A stretch of DNA of 64,000 bases. It comes from Jejuia sp. UBA6058 (GTDB lineage: Bacteria; Bacteroidota; Bacteroidia; Flavobacteriales; Flavobacteriaceae). Where the stretch lies: contig DIYI01000001.1 in NCBI GenBank assembly GCA_002428965.1, positions 62,001-126,000 of the forward strand. The letters run 5' to 3'. The notes beneath the pieces are model-generated. The model worked only from the letters and a program-made list of their open reading frames with translations, had not been told where the DNA came from and searched no databases. The position numbers and the translations under genes are program-made. Each line of letters opens with the position of its first letter. Within the stretch, counting starts at the first letter, position 1. Positions 1 through 8,001 of the stretch are shown in pieces.

Positions 1-345
1 GCTAAGCTTAATAACTGTCCTACGTCACCAAGAAAAATGCGTTTAGTAGCCGATTTAGTAAGAGGTGAAAAAGTAGATAAAGCACTTAATATCTTAAAGT
101 TTAACAATAAAGAAGCATCTGGTCGTTTAGAGAAGTTGTTGTTATCAGCTATCGCTAACTGGCAAGCTAAAAATGAAGATGCTGATGTTGAAACCGCAGA
201 ATTATTCGTAAAGGAGATTAAGGTGGATAGCGGATCTATGTTAAAAAGATTGCGTCCAGCGCCTCAAGGTCGTGCACACAGAATAAGAAAACGTTCTAAC
301 CACGTAACATTAGTGGTTGGTGCTAACAATAACACACAAAGCTAA
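1..345 (+). CDS. rplV: 50S ribosomal protein L22, 5' end outside the window
   Basis: L22 is a large-subunit protein that binds 23S rRNA and lines the peptide exit tunnel. The reading frame is open from base 1, and the residues before the first Met (A-K-L-N-N-C-P-T-S-P-R-K) already match L22, so the start lies upstream of the window. The conserved S-P-R-K-M-R-L-V-A-D-L-V-R-G stretch is followed by the C-terminal beta-hairpin region with L-K-R-L-R-P-A-P-Q-G-R-A. About 114 residues are present. rpsC follows after 9 bp, as in the S10 operon. Confidence 0.97.
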   Translation, partial: AKLNNCPTSPRKMRLVADLVRGEKVDKALNILKFNNKEASGRLEKLLLSAIANWQAKNEDADVETAELFVKEIKVDSGSMLKRLRPAPQGRAHRIRKRSNHVTLVVGANNNTQS

Positions 346-354
346 GATAGAAGT

Positions 355-1074
355 ATGGGACAAAAGACAAATCCAATCGGAAATCGCTTAGGAATTATCA
401 GAGGATGGGAATCTAACTGGTACGGAGGAAACGATTATGGTGATAAACTTGCCGAAGACGATAAGATTAGAAAATACGTACATGCGCGTTTATCTAAAGC
501 TAGTGTAAGTAGAGTAATTATAGAAAGAACTCTTAAGCTTGTAACCGTTACTATCACTACTGCTCGCCCTGGTATCATTATCGGGAAAGGTGGTCAAGAG
601 GTAGACAAGTTAAAAGAAGAGCTTAAAAAGATTACTGGAAAAGAAGTTCAGATCAACATTTTTGAAATTAAAAGACCTGAGCTAGATGCATTTTTAGTAG
701 CATCAAGTATTGCAAGACAAATTGAGAATCGTATTTCTTACCGTCGTGCAATCAAAATGGCTATCGCTGCTACAATGCGTATGAATGCTGAAGGAATCAA
801 AATCCAAATTAGTGGTCGTTTAAATGGTGCTGAAATGGCACGTAGCGAGCACTATAAAGAAGGACGTATTCCTTTATCAACCTTTAGAGCCGATATTGAC
901 TATGCTTTAGTTGAAGCACACACTACTTATGGTAGATTAGGTGTTAAAGTATGGATCATGAAAGGTGAAGTATATGGTAAAAGAGAGCTTTCTCCTCTTG
1001 TTGGTTTATCTAAGAAGCAAGGAAAAGGTGGACGTGGTGGAAGAGATAACAGAAACCAACGTCGTAGAAAGTAA
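355..1074 (+). CDS. rpsC: 30S ribosomal protein S3
   Basis: Small-subunit head protein at the mRNA entry channel. The 239 residues start with M-G-Q-K-T-N-P-I-G, the usual S3 start. A type II KH domain carries the loop G-K-G-G at about residues 77-80. The C-terminal domain ends in a long basic Gly/Arg-rich tail (about residues 218-239), which is a little longer than in E. coli S3 (233 residues). It lies between rplV and rplP in the standard order. Confidence 0.99.
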   Translation: MGQKTNPIGNRLGIIRGWESNWYGGNDYGDKLAEDDKIRKYVHARLSKASVSRVIIERTLKLVTVTITTARPGIIIGKGGQEVDKLKEELKKITGKEVQINIFEIKRPELDAFLVASSIARQIENRISYRRAIKMAIAATMRMNAEGIKIQISGRLNGAEMARSEHYKEGRIPLSTFRADIDYALVEAHTTYGRLGVKVWIMKGEVYGKRELSPLVGLSKKQGKGGRGGRDNRNQRRRK

Positions 1075-1094
1075 TTTTTTAAAGTAAGAGACAA

Positions 1095-1514
1095 ATGTTA
1101 CAGCCTAAAAGAACAAAATTTCGTAAACAGCAAAAAGGACGTATGAAGGGTAATGCCGGAAGAGGGCACCAACTTTCAAGCGGTACTTTTGGTATAAAAT
1201 CGTTAGACTCGAACTTTTTAACTGCACGTCAAATAGAAGCTGCACGTATTGCTGCTACTCGTTATATGAAAAGAGAAGGGCAATTATGGATTAAAATATT
1301 TCCAGACAAACCTATCACAAAGAAACCTCTTGAAGTACGTATGGGTAAAGGTAAAGGTGGTGTAGAATATTGGGCAGCTGTGGTAAAACCAGGTCGTGTT
1401 TTATTTGAAGTTGGTGGTGTGCCTTTAGATATTGCTAAAGAAGCATTGCGTTTGGCAGCTCAAAAACTACCAGTTAAAACTAAGTTTATAATTGCTAGAG
1501 ATTACGAAGCATAA
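1095..1514 (+). CDS. rplP: 50S ribosomal protein L16
   Basis: Large-subunit protein near the A-site tRNA elbow and the peptidyl transferase centre. At 139 residues it has the typical length. It opens with M-L-Q-P-K-R-T-K-F-R-K and has the internal L16 signature M-G-K-G-K-G (about residues 82-87), near the loop that reaches towards the peptidyl transferase centre. It follows rpsC by 20 bp and precedes rpmC, as in other S10 operons. Confidence 0.99.
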   Translation: MLQPKRTKFRKQQKGRMKGNAGRGHQLSSGTFGIKSLDSNFLTARQIEAARIAATRYMKREGQLWIKIFPDKPITKKPLEVRMGKGKGGVEYWAAVVKPGRVLFEVGGVPLDIAKEALRLAAQKLPVKTKFIIARDYEA

Positions 1515-1525
1515 TTTTTAAGATG

Positions 1526-1714
1526 ATGAAACAATCAGAAATTAAAGAATTATCAGTAGCTGAGTTACAAGAAAAACTTGGCGAAGTGAAGAAGAGCTAT
1601 TCAGATCTTAAGTTATCTCATGCAATATCTCCTTTAGAAAATCCAATTCAGTTACGTTCAATAAGAAGAACTGTAGCAAGAATTGCAACTGAATTAACTA
1701 AAAGAGAACAATAA
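1526..1714 (+). CDS. rpmC: 50S ribosomal protein L29
   Basis: Small two-helix protein near the exit tunnel, where it helps dock the signal recognition particle and trigger factor. Tandem ATGs at 1523 and 1526 are both possible starts. The second gives M-K-Q-S-E-I-K-E-L-S, the usual flavobacterial start, and 62 residues. The conserved P-L-x-N-P-x-Q-L-R-x-I-R-R motif, involved in rRNA contact, is present near residues 38-50. It lies between rplP and rpsQ. Confidence 0.96.
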   Translation: MKQSEIKELSVAELQEKLGEVKKSYSDLKLSHAISPLENPIQLRSIRRTVARIATELTKREQ

Positions 1715-1725
1715 TTCTGCTGAAT

Positions 1726-1983
1726 ATGGAAACAAGAAATTTAAGAAAAGAACGTATAGGAGTTGTTACTAGTAACAAGATGCAGAAGTCTATTGTGGTT
1801 TCTGAAGTTAAAAAAGTAAAGCACCCTATGTATGGTAAGTTCGTACTTAAAACAAAAAAGTACGTAGCGCACGACGAGCAAAATGACTGCAACGAAGGAG
1901 ATACCGTTAGAATCATGGAAACAAGACCTATGAGTAAATCTAAATGTTGGAGATTAGTTGAAATAATTGAAAGAGCTAAGTAA
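1726..1983 (+). CDS. rpsQ: 30S ribosomal protein S17
   Basis: Primary 16S rRNA-binding protein with an OB fold. The 85 residues start M-E-T-R-N-L-R-K-E-R-I-G-V-V-T-S and contain the family motif G-D-T-V-R-I-M-E-T-R-P-x-S-K at about residues 59-72. It is 2 bp from rplN, so the two are probably translationally coupled. A long minus-strand frame across this gene is only a shadow. Confidence 0.99.
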   Translation: METRNLRKERIGVVTSNKMQKSIVVSEVKKVKHPMYGKFVLKTKKYVAHDEQNDCNEGDTVRIMETRPMSKSKCWRLVEIIERAK

Positions 1984-1985
1984 TT

Positions 1986-2354
1986 ATGGTACAACAAGAA
2001 TCAAGATTAAAAGTAGCAGATAATACAGGAGCTAAAGAAGTTTTAGTTATCCGTGTTTTAGGTGGTACAAAGAGAAGATATGCTTCTGTTGGAGATAAGA
2101 TAGTTGTATCTGTAAAAGATGCTACTCCTAACGGAAACGTAAAAAAGAAAGCAGTTTCTACTGCGGTTGTTGTACGTACTGTAAAAGAAGTAAGACGTCC
2201 AGATGGATCTTATATCAGATTCGATGATAATGCTTGTGTATTATTAAACCCTGCGGGTGAAATGAGAGGTACACGTGTATTTGGACCTGTTGCTAGAGAG
2301 CTTCGTGATAAACAATTCATGAAAATTGTATCATTAGCACCTGAAGTGCTTTAA
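1986..2354 (+). CDS. rplN: 50S ribosomal protein L14
   Basis: Intersubunit bridge protein with a beta-barrel fold. It is 122 residues, the canonical length, and starts M-V-Q-Q-E-S-R-L-K-V-A-D-N-T-G-A. The conserved F-D-D-N-A-C-V-L-L-N motif and the G-T-R-V-F-G-P-V-A-R-E-L signature are both present. It follows rpsQ by 2 bp and precedes rplX by 13 bp. Confidence 0.99.
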   Translation: MVQQESRLKVADNTGAKEVLVIRVLGGTKRRYASVGDKIVVSVKDATPNGNVKKKAVSTAVVVRTVKEVRRPDGSYIRFDDNACVLLNPAGEMRGTRVFGPVARELRDKQFMKIVSLAPEVL

Positions 2355-2367
2355 TACAGAAATTAAG

Positions 2368-2679
2368 ATGGGAAAGCTTAAAATAAAAACTGGAGATACT
2401 GTAAAAGTAATTGCTGGAGATCACAAAGGATCTGAAGGTAAAGTACAACAGGTATTTATAGATAAGAACAAGGCGATTGTTGAAGGTGTAAACATGGTGA
2501 AGAAACATACTAAACCAAGTGCACAAAATCCGCAAGGAGGCATCGTTGAAAAAGAAGCACCTATTCATGTATCAAATTTATCGTTGTTAACTTCAAACGG
2601 AGAAACTACGAGAGTTGGTTATAAAATGGAAGGTGATAAGAAAGTAAGATTTTCAGTAAAATCTAATGAAGTAATATAG
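2368..2679 (+). CDS. rplX: 50S ribosomal protein L24
   Basis: Assembly-initiator protein of the large subunit. At 103 residues it has the bacterial length. A KOW motif lies near the N terminus (K-I-K-T-G-D-T-V-K-V-I-A-G-D-H-K-G, residues about 4-20), followed by V-N-M-V-K-K-H-T-K-P. It is separated from rplE by 2 bp. Confidence 0.99.
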   Translation: MGKLKIKTGDTVKVIAGDHKGSEGKVQQVFIDKNKAIVEGVNMVKKHTKPSAQNPQGGIVEKEAPIHVSNLSLLTSNGETTRVGYKMEGDKKVRFSVKSNEVI

Positions 2680-2681
2680 TT

Positions 2682-3233
2682 ATGGCATATTCACCAAGAC
2701 TTAAAGAAGAGTATAAAAGCAGAGTAATTGCAGCTCTTACAGACGAATTTGGATATAAAAATGTAATGCAGGTTCCTAAACTTCAAAAGATAGTAATATC
2801 TAAAGGAGTTGGTGCTGCGGTTGCAGACAAAAAGTTAATTGACCATGCTGTGGAAGAGTTAACTACTATATCTGGACAAAAAGCTATAGCTACATTATCT
2901 AAGAAAGATGTTGCTTCATTTAAATTACGTAAAGGAATGCCAATTGGTGCGAAAGTAACTTTACGTGGTGAGAGAATGTATGAGTTTTTAGACCGTTTAG
3001 TAACTTCAGCACTTCCACGTGTAAGAGATTTTAGCGGAATTAAAGCTACTGGTTTTGATGGAAGAGGTAACTACAATTTAGGTGTTACTGAACAAATTAT
3101 CTTTCCAGAAATTAACATTGATAAAGTGAACAAAATCTCTGGAATGGATATTACATTTGTAACTTCTGCAGAAACAGATAAGGAAGCAAAATCATTATTA
3201 AGTGAATTAGGATTACCTTTTAAAAAGAATTAA
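2682..3233 (+). CDS. rplE: 50S ribosomal protein L5
   Basis: 5S rRNA-binding protein of the central protuberance. The 183 residues start M-A-Y-S-P-R-L-K-E-E-Y. The conserved segment with V-x-L-R-G-x-R-M-Y-E-F-L-D-R-L (about residues 91-105) and the terminal F-V-T-S-A-x-T-D-x-E-A motif are recognisable. It is tightly packed between rplX and rpsN, with gaps of 2 and 3 bp. Confidence 0.99.
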   Translation: MAYSPRLKEEYKSRVIAALTDEFGYKNVMQVPKLQKIVISKGVGAAVADKKLIDHAVEELTTISGQKAIATLSKKDVASFKLRKGMPIGAKVTLRGERMYEFLDRLVTSALPRVRDFSGIKATGFDGRGNYNLGVTEQIIFPEINIDKVNKISGMDITFVTSAETDKEAKSLLSELGLPFKKN

Positions 3234-3236
3234 GAT

Positions 3237-3506
3237 ATGGCTAAAGAATCAATGAAAGCCCGTGAGGTAAAAAGAGCAAAAACAGTAGCTAAGTATGCTG
3301 AGAAAAGAAAGGCTTTAAAAGAAGCTGGCGATTATGAAGCATTGCAAAAGTTACCAAAAAACGCTTCTCCAATTCGCAAACATAACAGATGCAAGCTTAC
3401 TGGAAGGCCTAAAGGATACATGAGACAATTTGGAATTTCTCGTGTTACGTTTAGAGAAATGGCTAATCAAGGCTTAATCCCTGGCGTTAAAAAAGCGTCT
3501 TGGTAA
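3237..3506 (+). CDS. rpsN: 30S ribosomal protein S14 (zinc-free type)
   Basis: Small-subunit head protein. It has 89 residues and the signature R-C-K-L-T-G-R-P-K-G-Y. Only one cysteine is present, so this is the C-minus, zinc-independent form and not the short four-Cys form. It ends G-V-K-K-A-S-W like other bacterial S14 proteins. The 75-bp gap to rpsH is the longest within the spc part before secY. Confidence 0.99.
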   Translation: MAKESMKAREVKRAKTVAKYAEKRKALKEAGDYEALQKLPKNASPIRKHNRCKLTGRPKGYMRQFGISRVTFREMANQGLIPGVKKASW

Positions 3507-3581
3507 AAAACGAATTATAAATTGGTAGAAGGTTCGAGACTGAAGGACAGTTTGGAAAACCATTACCGCAAATTAATAAAT

Positions 3582-3980
3582 ATGTATTCAGATCCAATAG
3601 CGGATTATCTTACGCGAGTTAGAAATGCAATCAGAGCTAACCACAGAGTGGTTGAGATTCCTGCATCTAACTTAAAGAAAGACATTACTAAAATATTATT
3701 CGAGCAAGGATATATTTTAAGCTACAAGTTCGATGATTCAACTGTACAAGGAACAATTAAAATTGCACTTAAGTACAATAAAGAAACAAAAGAACCTGTA
3801 ATCAAGAAAATTCAACGTGTTAGTACACCAGGTTTACGTAAGTATGCTGGTGCTAAAGAACTACCTAGAGTGCTTAACGGTCTTGGTATTGCCATTGTTT
3901 CTACATCTCACGGTGTAATGACTGGTAAACAAGCCAAAAGAGACAATGTAGGTGGTGAAGTTTTATGTTACGTTTACTAA
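3582..3980 (+). CDS. rpsH: 30S ribosomal protein S8
   Basis: Core 16S rRNA-binding protein of the platform, and the translational repressor of the spc operon in E. coli. The frame is open from a TTG at 3522, but homologues begin at M-Y-S-D-P-I-A-D-Y-L-T-R-V-R-N-A, so the ATG at 3582 is chosen, giving 132 residues. The C terminus carries the S8 motif S-T-S-x-G-V-M-T. The twenty extra upstream residues do not resemble S8 and most likely are just untranslated sequence lacking a stop. Confidence 0.97.
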   Translation: MYSDPIADYLTRVRNAIRANHRVVEIPASNLKKDITKILFEQGYILSYKFDDSTVQGTIKIALKYNKETKEPVIKKIQRVSTPGLRKYAGAKELPRVLNGLGIAIVSTSHGVMTGKQAKRDNVGGEVLCYVY

Positions 3981-3995
3981 TAAAGGGAGAAAGAG

Positions 3996-4538
3996 ATGAG
4001 TAGAATAGGAAAAAACCCAGTTGGAATTCCGGAAGGAGTTACAGTAGAAGTAAAAGATAACGTAATTACGGTAAAAGGAAAGTTAGGAGAATTAACTCAA
4101 ACTTTTGACACCGTTAATGTAAAGGTTGAAGAAGGTAATGTTTTGGTTGAGCGTTCTGCAGAAACTAAAGAACATAGAGCAAAACATGGTTTATATAGAG
4201 CACTTGTAAACAATATGATTGAAGGTGTTTCCAAAGGATTTACAAAAGAACTTGAATTGGTTGGTGTAGGTTACAGAGCATCAAATCAAGGTCAGAAATT
4301 AGATTTAGCTTTAGGTTTCTCTCACAATATTGTGATGGATATTGCTCCTGAGGTAAAAATTGAAACAGTTTCTGAAAAAGGTAAAAATCCAATTGTTAAA
4401 CTAACATCTCACGATAAACAATTAGTTGGTCAAGTAGCAGCTAAGATCCGTGGTTTCCGTAAGCCAGAGCCTTACAAAGGAAAAGGAATCAAGTTTGTTG
4501 GTGAAGAATTAAGAAGAAAAGCAGGTAAATCAGCTTAA
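3996..4538 (+). CDS. rplF: 50S ribosomal protein L6
   Basis: Large-subunit protein near the sarcin-ricin loop and the GTPase centre. The 180 residues begin M-S-R-I-G-K-N-P-V and contain two repeated L6 domains. The C-terminal signature P-E-P-Y-K-G-K-G-I-K (about residues 154-163) is present. It sits 15 bp after rpsH and 10 bp before rplR. Confidence 0.99.
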   Translation: MSRIGKNPVGIPEGVTVEVKDNVITVKGKLGELTQTFDTVNVKVEEGNVLVERSAETKEHRAKHGLYRALVNNMIEGVSKGFTKELELVGVGYRASNQGQKLDLALGFSHNIVMDIAPEVKIETVSEKGKNPIVKLTSHDKQLVGQVAAKIRGFRKPEPYKGKGIKFVGEELRRKAGKSA

Positions 4539-4548
4539 TAATTGAGTT

Positions 4549-4905
4549 ATGGCATTAACAAAGAATCAAAGAAGATTAAGAATTAAAAACAGAATTCGCA
4601 AGATAGTTTCTGGTACAGAGGCTAGACCAAGATTAACTGTTTTTAGAAGTAATAAAGAGATCTATGCTCAAATAGTTGATGACGTTTCTGGTAAAACCAT
4701 AAGCGCTGCATCTTCTAGAGATAAAGACATAGCGAAAGCTAAAGGAAATAAAAGTGAAGTTGCTGCTTTAGTAGGTAAATCAATTGCAGAAAAAGCTTTG
4801 AAAGCAGGTATTGAAACTATTTCTTTTGATAGAGGTGGTTATTTATATCACGGTAGAGTAAAATCATTAGCCGAAGGTGCTAGAGAAGCAGGACTTAAAT
4901 TCTAA
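4549..4905 (+). CDS. rplR: 50S ribosomal protein L18
   Basis: 5S rRNA-binding protein. At 118 residues it is close to the E. coli length (117). An Arg/Lys-rich N-terminal tail is followed by R-P-R-L-T-V-F-R-S-N-K-x-I-Y-A-Q, and the C terminus has F-D-R-G-G-Y-L-Y-H-G-R-V, the L18 hallmark. rpsE starts 6 bp downstream. Confidence 0.99.
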   Translation: MALTKNQRRLRIKNRIRKIVSGTEARPRLTVFRSNKEIYAQIVDDVSGKTISAASSRDKDIAKAKGNKSEVAALVGKSIAEKALKAGIETISFDRGGYLYHGRVKSLAEGAREAGLKF

Positions 4906-4911
4906 GAAATT

Positions 4912-5436
4912 ATGTATCAAAAATATAAAAGCGCAGAATTAGTAAAACCAGGTGGATTAGATCTTAAAGATCGTTTAGTTGGTGTGCAAAGGGTTACTAA
5001 AGTAACAAAAGGTGGTAGAGCATTCGGTTTTTCAGCAATTGTTGTTGTTGGAGATGAAAACGGTGTTGTAGGTCAAGGTTTAGGAAAATCTAAAGATGTA
5101 GCTAGTGCAATTGCAAAAGCTGTTGAAGACGCTAAGAAAAATCTTGTTCGTATTCCTATTATTAAAGGAACATTACCACATGAGCAAAAAGGTAAATACG
5201 GTGGAGCAAGAGTAAACATTATTCCTGCTGCTCCTGGTACTGGTGTAATTGCTGGTGGTGCTGTTAGAACTGTACTTGAAGCCGTTGGTGTACATGATGT
5301 ATTATCGAAGTCTCAAGGATCGTCTAACCCGCACAACGTTGTGAAAGCAACTTTTGATGCTTTATTGCAATTAAGAGACGCAAATGCAATCGCAAAAGAT
5401 AGAGGTATTTCACTTGAAAAAGTTTTTAACGCTTAA
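4912..5436 (+). CDS. rpsE: 30S ribosomal protein S5
   Basis: Small-subunit body protein involved in decoding accuracy and mRNA unwinding. It has 174 residues. The dsRBD-like S5 N-terminal domain contains V-T-K-V-T-K-G-G-R-x-F-x-F-S-A-I-V-V-V-G (about residues 28-48). The C-terminal domain contains the usual G-G-A-V-R-x-V-L-E-x-x-G-V-x-D-V-L-x-K motif. It lies between rplR and rpmD. Confidence 0.99.
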   Translation: MYQKYKSAELVKPGGLDLKDRLVGVQRVTKVTKGGRAFGFSAIVVVGDENGVVGQGLGKSKDVASAIAKAVEDAKKNLVRIPIIKGTLPHEQKGKYGGARVNIIPAAPGTGVIAGGAVRTVLEAVGVHDVLSKSQGSSNPHNVVKATFDALLQLRDANAIAKDRGISLEKVFNA

Positions 5437-5448
5437 TAACTATCAACG

Positions 5449-5628
5449 ATGGGAAAAATTAAAGTAACAAAAGTTAAAAGCGCTATCAATCGTACGCAAA
5501 GACAAAAAAGAACTTTAGAAGCTTTAGGTCTTAAAAGGATTGGTCAAGTAAAAGAACATGAAGCAACACCTAATATTTTAGGAATGGTTGCTAAAGTTTC
5601 ACATTTAGTTTCTGTTGAAGAAGCTTAA
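5449..5628 (+). CDS. rpmD: 50S ribosomal protein L30
   Basis: Read directly from the sequence: an ATG at 5449, 12 bp after rpsE, opens a frame of 59 codons ending in TAA at 5626-5628. The translation begins M-G-K-I-K-V-T-K-V-K-S-A-I-N and contains R-T-L-E-A-L-G-L-K-R-I, the standard L30 motif. The length fits bacterial L30 (about 59). L30 is a small 23S rRNA-binding protein. Its place between rpsE and rplO is the expected one. Confidence 0.97.
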   Translation: MGKIKVTKVKSAINRTQRQKRTLEALGLKRIGQVKEHEATPNILGMVAKVSHLVSVEEA

Positions 5629-5643
5629 AACATATACTGAAAA

Positions 5644-6096
5644 ATGAATTTAAGTAACTTACAGCCGGCAAAAGGATCGGTTAAAACACAAGGCAAGCGA
5701 GTAGGTCGCGGACAAGGTTCAGGTAAAGGTGGTACTGCTACACGTGGTCACAAAGGAGCAAAGTCGCGTTCAGGATATTCTAAGAAATTAGGATTTGAAG
5801 GCGGACAAATGCCTTTACAAAGACGTGTGCCAAAGTTTGGTTTCACCAATATTAACCGTGTAGAGTATCAAGCCATAAACTTAGATACTATACAAGCGTT
5901 AGTAGATAATAAGAAAGTAAAAGATACTGTAGATTTTAATACTTTATTTGAAAACGGATTAGCTGGAAAGAACGATCTAGTTAAAGTTTTAGGTAGAGGT
6001 GAATTAAAGGCTAAATTAAAAGTATCCGCTCACAAGTTTTCTGCTTCAGCAAGAACTGCTATTGAAGCCGCAGGAGGAGAAGCAATAACTTTATAA
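5644..6096 (+). CDS. rplO: 50S ribosomal protein L15
   Basis: Late-assembly large-subunit protein. The 150 residues start M-N-L-S-N-L-Q-P-A-K-G-S. A long Gly/Arg/Lys-rich N-terminal extension (residues about 17-48, including R-G-Q-G-S-G-K-G-G-T) penetrates 23S rRNA. The globular domain starts near G-F-E-G-G-Q-M-P-L-Q-R-R-V-P-K. It lies 14 bp upstream of secY. Confidence 0.99.
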   Translation: MNLSNLQPAKGSVKTQGKRVGRGQGSGKGGTATRGHKGAKSRSGYSKKLGFEGGQMPLQRRVPKFGFTNINRVEYQAINLDTIQALVDNKKVKDTVDFNTLFENGLAGKNDLVKVLGRGELKAKLKVSAHKFSASARTAIEAAGGEAITL

Positions 6097-6110
6097 GATT
6101 ACATTAACGT

Positions 6111-7460
6111 ATGAAATTTATAGAATCAATAAAGAATGTTTGGAAAATTGAGGAGCTAAGAAACAGAATCATCGTTACGTTGAGTCTGTTATTGGTTTAT
6201 CGATTTGGTGCTCAAGTGGTATTGCCAGGTATTGACGCAGCTCAACTTGGTGGTATTGCAGAAAAAACAGGTGATGGTTTATTAGGTTTATTAAACGCAT
6301 TCACGGGGGGAGCATTTGCTAATGCTTCTGTTTTCGCGCTTGGAATTATGCCTTACATTTCTGCTTCTATTGTTGTACAGTTAATGGGTATTGCTATTCC
6401 TTATTTACAGAAGCTACAAAAGGAAGGCGCTAGTGGTCAAAAGAAAATAACGCAAATTACACGTTGGTTAACGATAGCTATTTGTTTGGTGCAAGCACCT
6501 GGGTATTTGGCTAGTTTGCCAGCACTTGGAATACCACAATCGGCATTCTTATTAGGAACAGGTGGTTTGTTTTATTTCTCATCAATTATCATATTAGTTA
6601 CTGGCTGTATTTTCGCAATGTGGTTAGGTGAAAAAATTACTGATAAAGGTATTGGTAATGGTATTTCATTATTAATTATGGTTGGAATTATAGCTACTTT
6701 GCCACAATCTTTTGTTCAAGAATATGCAGCAAGAGTTACGGAATCAAACGGAGGTTTAATTATGATCTTAATTGAGTTAGTAGTTTGGTTTGTAGTCATA
6801 TTGGCTTCTATTATGCTTGTTATGGCTGTTAGAAAAATTCCAGTGCAATATGCAAGACGTACTGCTTCTGGAGGTTATGAAAGAGCAGCTGCTGGTGGTT
6901 CTAGACAATACATTCCACTAAAGCTAAATGCATCTGGAGTAATGCCAATTATATTCGCGCAAGCTATTATGTTTGTGCCAGGTTTGATTGGTGGTGCTAT
7001 GGAAGATTCAACCGTTGGACAATGGCTTCAAACAGAATTTGGTAATAATCTTTTCGGATTCTGGTATAATGTAGTTTTTGCATTATTGATTATCATATTC
7101 ACGTACTTCTATACTGCAATTACAGTGCCTACTAACAAAATGGCAGATGATTTAAAACGTAGTGGTGGTTTTATTCCCGGTATTCGTCCAGGAACTGAAA
7201 CAGCGGAGTATTTAGATAAAATCATGTCGCAGATTACTTTACCTGGTTCTATATTTTTAGCTTTAATAGCTGTATTTCCAGCCTTTATTGTTAAGTTAAT
7301 GAATGTACAAGCAGGTTGGGCACTATTCTTTGGAGGAACATCATTGTTGATTATGGTTGGTGTAGCGATTGATACTATGCAACAGATTAACTCTTATTTG
7401 TTGAATAGACATTATGATGGTTTGATGAAAACTGGTAAAAATAGAAAAGCAGTAGCGTAA
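6111..7460 (+). CDS. secY: Preprotein translocase subunit SecY
   Basis: Channel subunit of the SecYEG inner-membrane translocon. The 449 residues can be divided into about ten hydrophobic segments, beginning with an amphipathic N terminus and R-I-I-V-T-L-S-L-L-L-V-Y-R. The plug region follows (G-L-L-G-L-L-N-A-F-T-G-G). A cytoplasmic loop carries P-V-Q-Y-A-R-R (about residues 245-251), which takes part in SecA and ribosome binding. The gene ends the spc-type block. The next gap, before infA, is unusually structured (see the heptad repeat). Confidence 0.99.
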   Translation: MKFIESIKNVWKIEELRNRIIVTLSLLLVYRFGAQVVLPGIDAAQLGGIAEKTGDGLLGLLNAFTGGAFANASVFALGIMPYISASIVVQLMGIAIPYLQKLQKEGASGQKKITQITRWLTIAICLVQAPGYLASLPALGIPQSAFLLGTGGLFYFSSIIILVTGCIFAMWLGEKITDKGIGNGISLLIMVGIIATLPQSFVQEYAARVTESNGGLIMILIELVVWFVVILASIMLVMAVRKIPVQYARRTASGGYERAAAGGSRQYIPLKLNASGVMPIIFAQAIMFVPGLIGGAMEDSTVGQWLQTEFGNNLFGFWYNVVFALLIIIFTYFYTAITVPTNKMADDLKRSGGFIPGIRPGTETAEYLDKIMSQITLPGSIFLALIAVFPAFIVKLMNVQAGWALFFGGTSLLIMVGVAIDTMQQINSYLLNRHYDGLMKTGKNRKAVA

Positions 7461-7461
7461 A

Positions 7462-7563
7462 TTAGACGATAGTAGTTAGTCGTTAGATATTAGAAAACAA
7501 AACTAAATAGAAATTTTAAAGTATAGTTCTAACAACTAAAGACTAAGAACTAAAAACTAAAAG
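7462..7563 (+). repeat. Heptad-periodic inverted repeat, copy 1 (secY-infA gap)
   Basis: The 103-bp gap is built from 7-nt units. On the right, five consecutive perfect CTAAnnn units run from 7529 to 7563 and end exactly at the infA start codon. On the left, from 7462, TTAG cores recur, several of them 7 nt apart (TTAGnnn, the complement of the same unit). The two arms could fold on each other. Two related copies lie in the rpmJ-rpsM and rpsM-rpsK gaps. The function is unknown. Confidence 0.75.
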
Positions 7564-7779
7564 ATGGCAAAACAAGCGGCAATAGAACAAGACGGAACAA
7601 TTATAGAGGCATTATCTAATGCTATGTTTCGTGTTGAATTAGAAAATGGTCACATTGTGACTGCACATATTTCTGGTAAGATGCGTATGCACTATATCAA
7701 ATTATTACCAGGAGATAAAGTAAAATTAGAAATGAGTCCTTACGATTTAACTAAGGCTCGTATAACTTATAGATACTAG
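7564..7779 (+). CDS. infA: Translation initiation factor IF-1
   Basis: Essential OB-fold factor that occupies the ribosomal A site during initiation. At 71 residues it is the canonical length (72 in E. coli). It starts M-A-K-Q-A-A-I-E-Q-D-G and contains the conserved F-R-V-E-L-E-N-G-H-I-V-x-A-H-I-S-G-K-M-R (about residues 22-41). In this lineage it directly follows secY, without adk or map. rpmJ follows after 4 bp. Confidence 0.99.
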   Translation: MAKQAAIEQDGTIIEALSNAMFRVELENGHIVTAHISGKMRMHYIKLLPGDKVKLEMSPYDLTKARITYRY

Positions 7780-7783
7780 CAAG

Positions 7784-7900
7784 ATGAAAGTAAGAGCATC
7801 AGTTAAAAAAAGAAGCGCAGATTGTAAAATTGTGCGTAGAAAAGGAAGACTTTACGTTATAAACAAAAAGAACCCTAGATTTAAACAAAGACAAGGTTAA
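7784..7900 (+). CDS. rpmJ: 50S ribosomal protein L36
   Basis: A 38-codon gene read directly from the sequence: ATG at 7784, TAA at 7898-7900. It starts M-K-V-R-A-S-V-K-K-R and contains K-I-V-R-R-K-G-R-L-Y-V-I, the L36 signature. It has one cysteine and lacks the four-ligand zinc ribbon, so it is the C-minus form. It is probably cotranslated with infA, 4 bp upstream. Confidence 0.97.
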   Translation: MKVRASVKKRSADCKIVRRKGRLYVINKKNPRFKQRQG

Positions 7901-7905
7901 AAATT

Positions 7906-7997
7906 AAGTCATTAGTTTTTTAGACGTTAGATGAATCTGTTCGAAATCGAGAGGTTTAGGATTCTAACAACTAAAAGCTAACAATAGAAACTAAAAA
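7906..7997 (+). repeat. Heptad-periodic inverted repeat, copy 2 (rpmJ-rpsM gap)
   Basis: This copy is closely similar to copy 3. TTAG cores recur at 7 to 8 nt on the left side. A stem can form between 7926-7930 (GTTAG) and 7964-7968 (CTAAC), continued by 7934-7937 (AATC) with 7960-7963 (GATT) around a 3-nt bulge. CTAAnnn units follow on the right up to the rpsM start region. The block from about 7919 to 7948 is nearly identical to the matching block of copy 3, which indicates duplication. Confidence 0.75.
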
Positions 7998-8001
7998 CAA
8001 T

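Noticed and set aside
1698..1997. Minus-strand frame of 99 codons across rpsQ
   Set aside because: It lies wholly over rpsQ in antisense, shows no recognisable domain and has the odd hydrophobic composition expected from the complement of a lysine-rich gene.
3522..3581. N-terminal extension of S8 from a TTG
   Set aside because: The 20 residues do not resemble S8 and the standard start M-Y-S-D-P lies at the ATG at 3582. The stretch seems to be a gap that happens to lack a stop.
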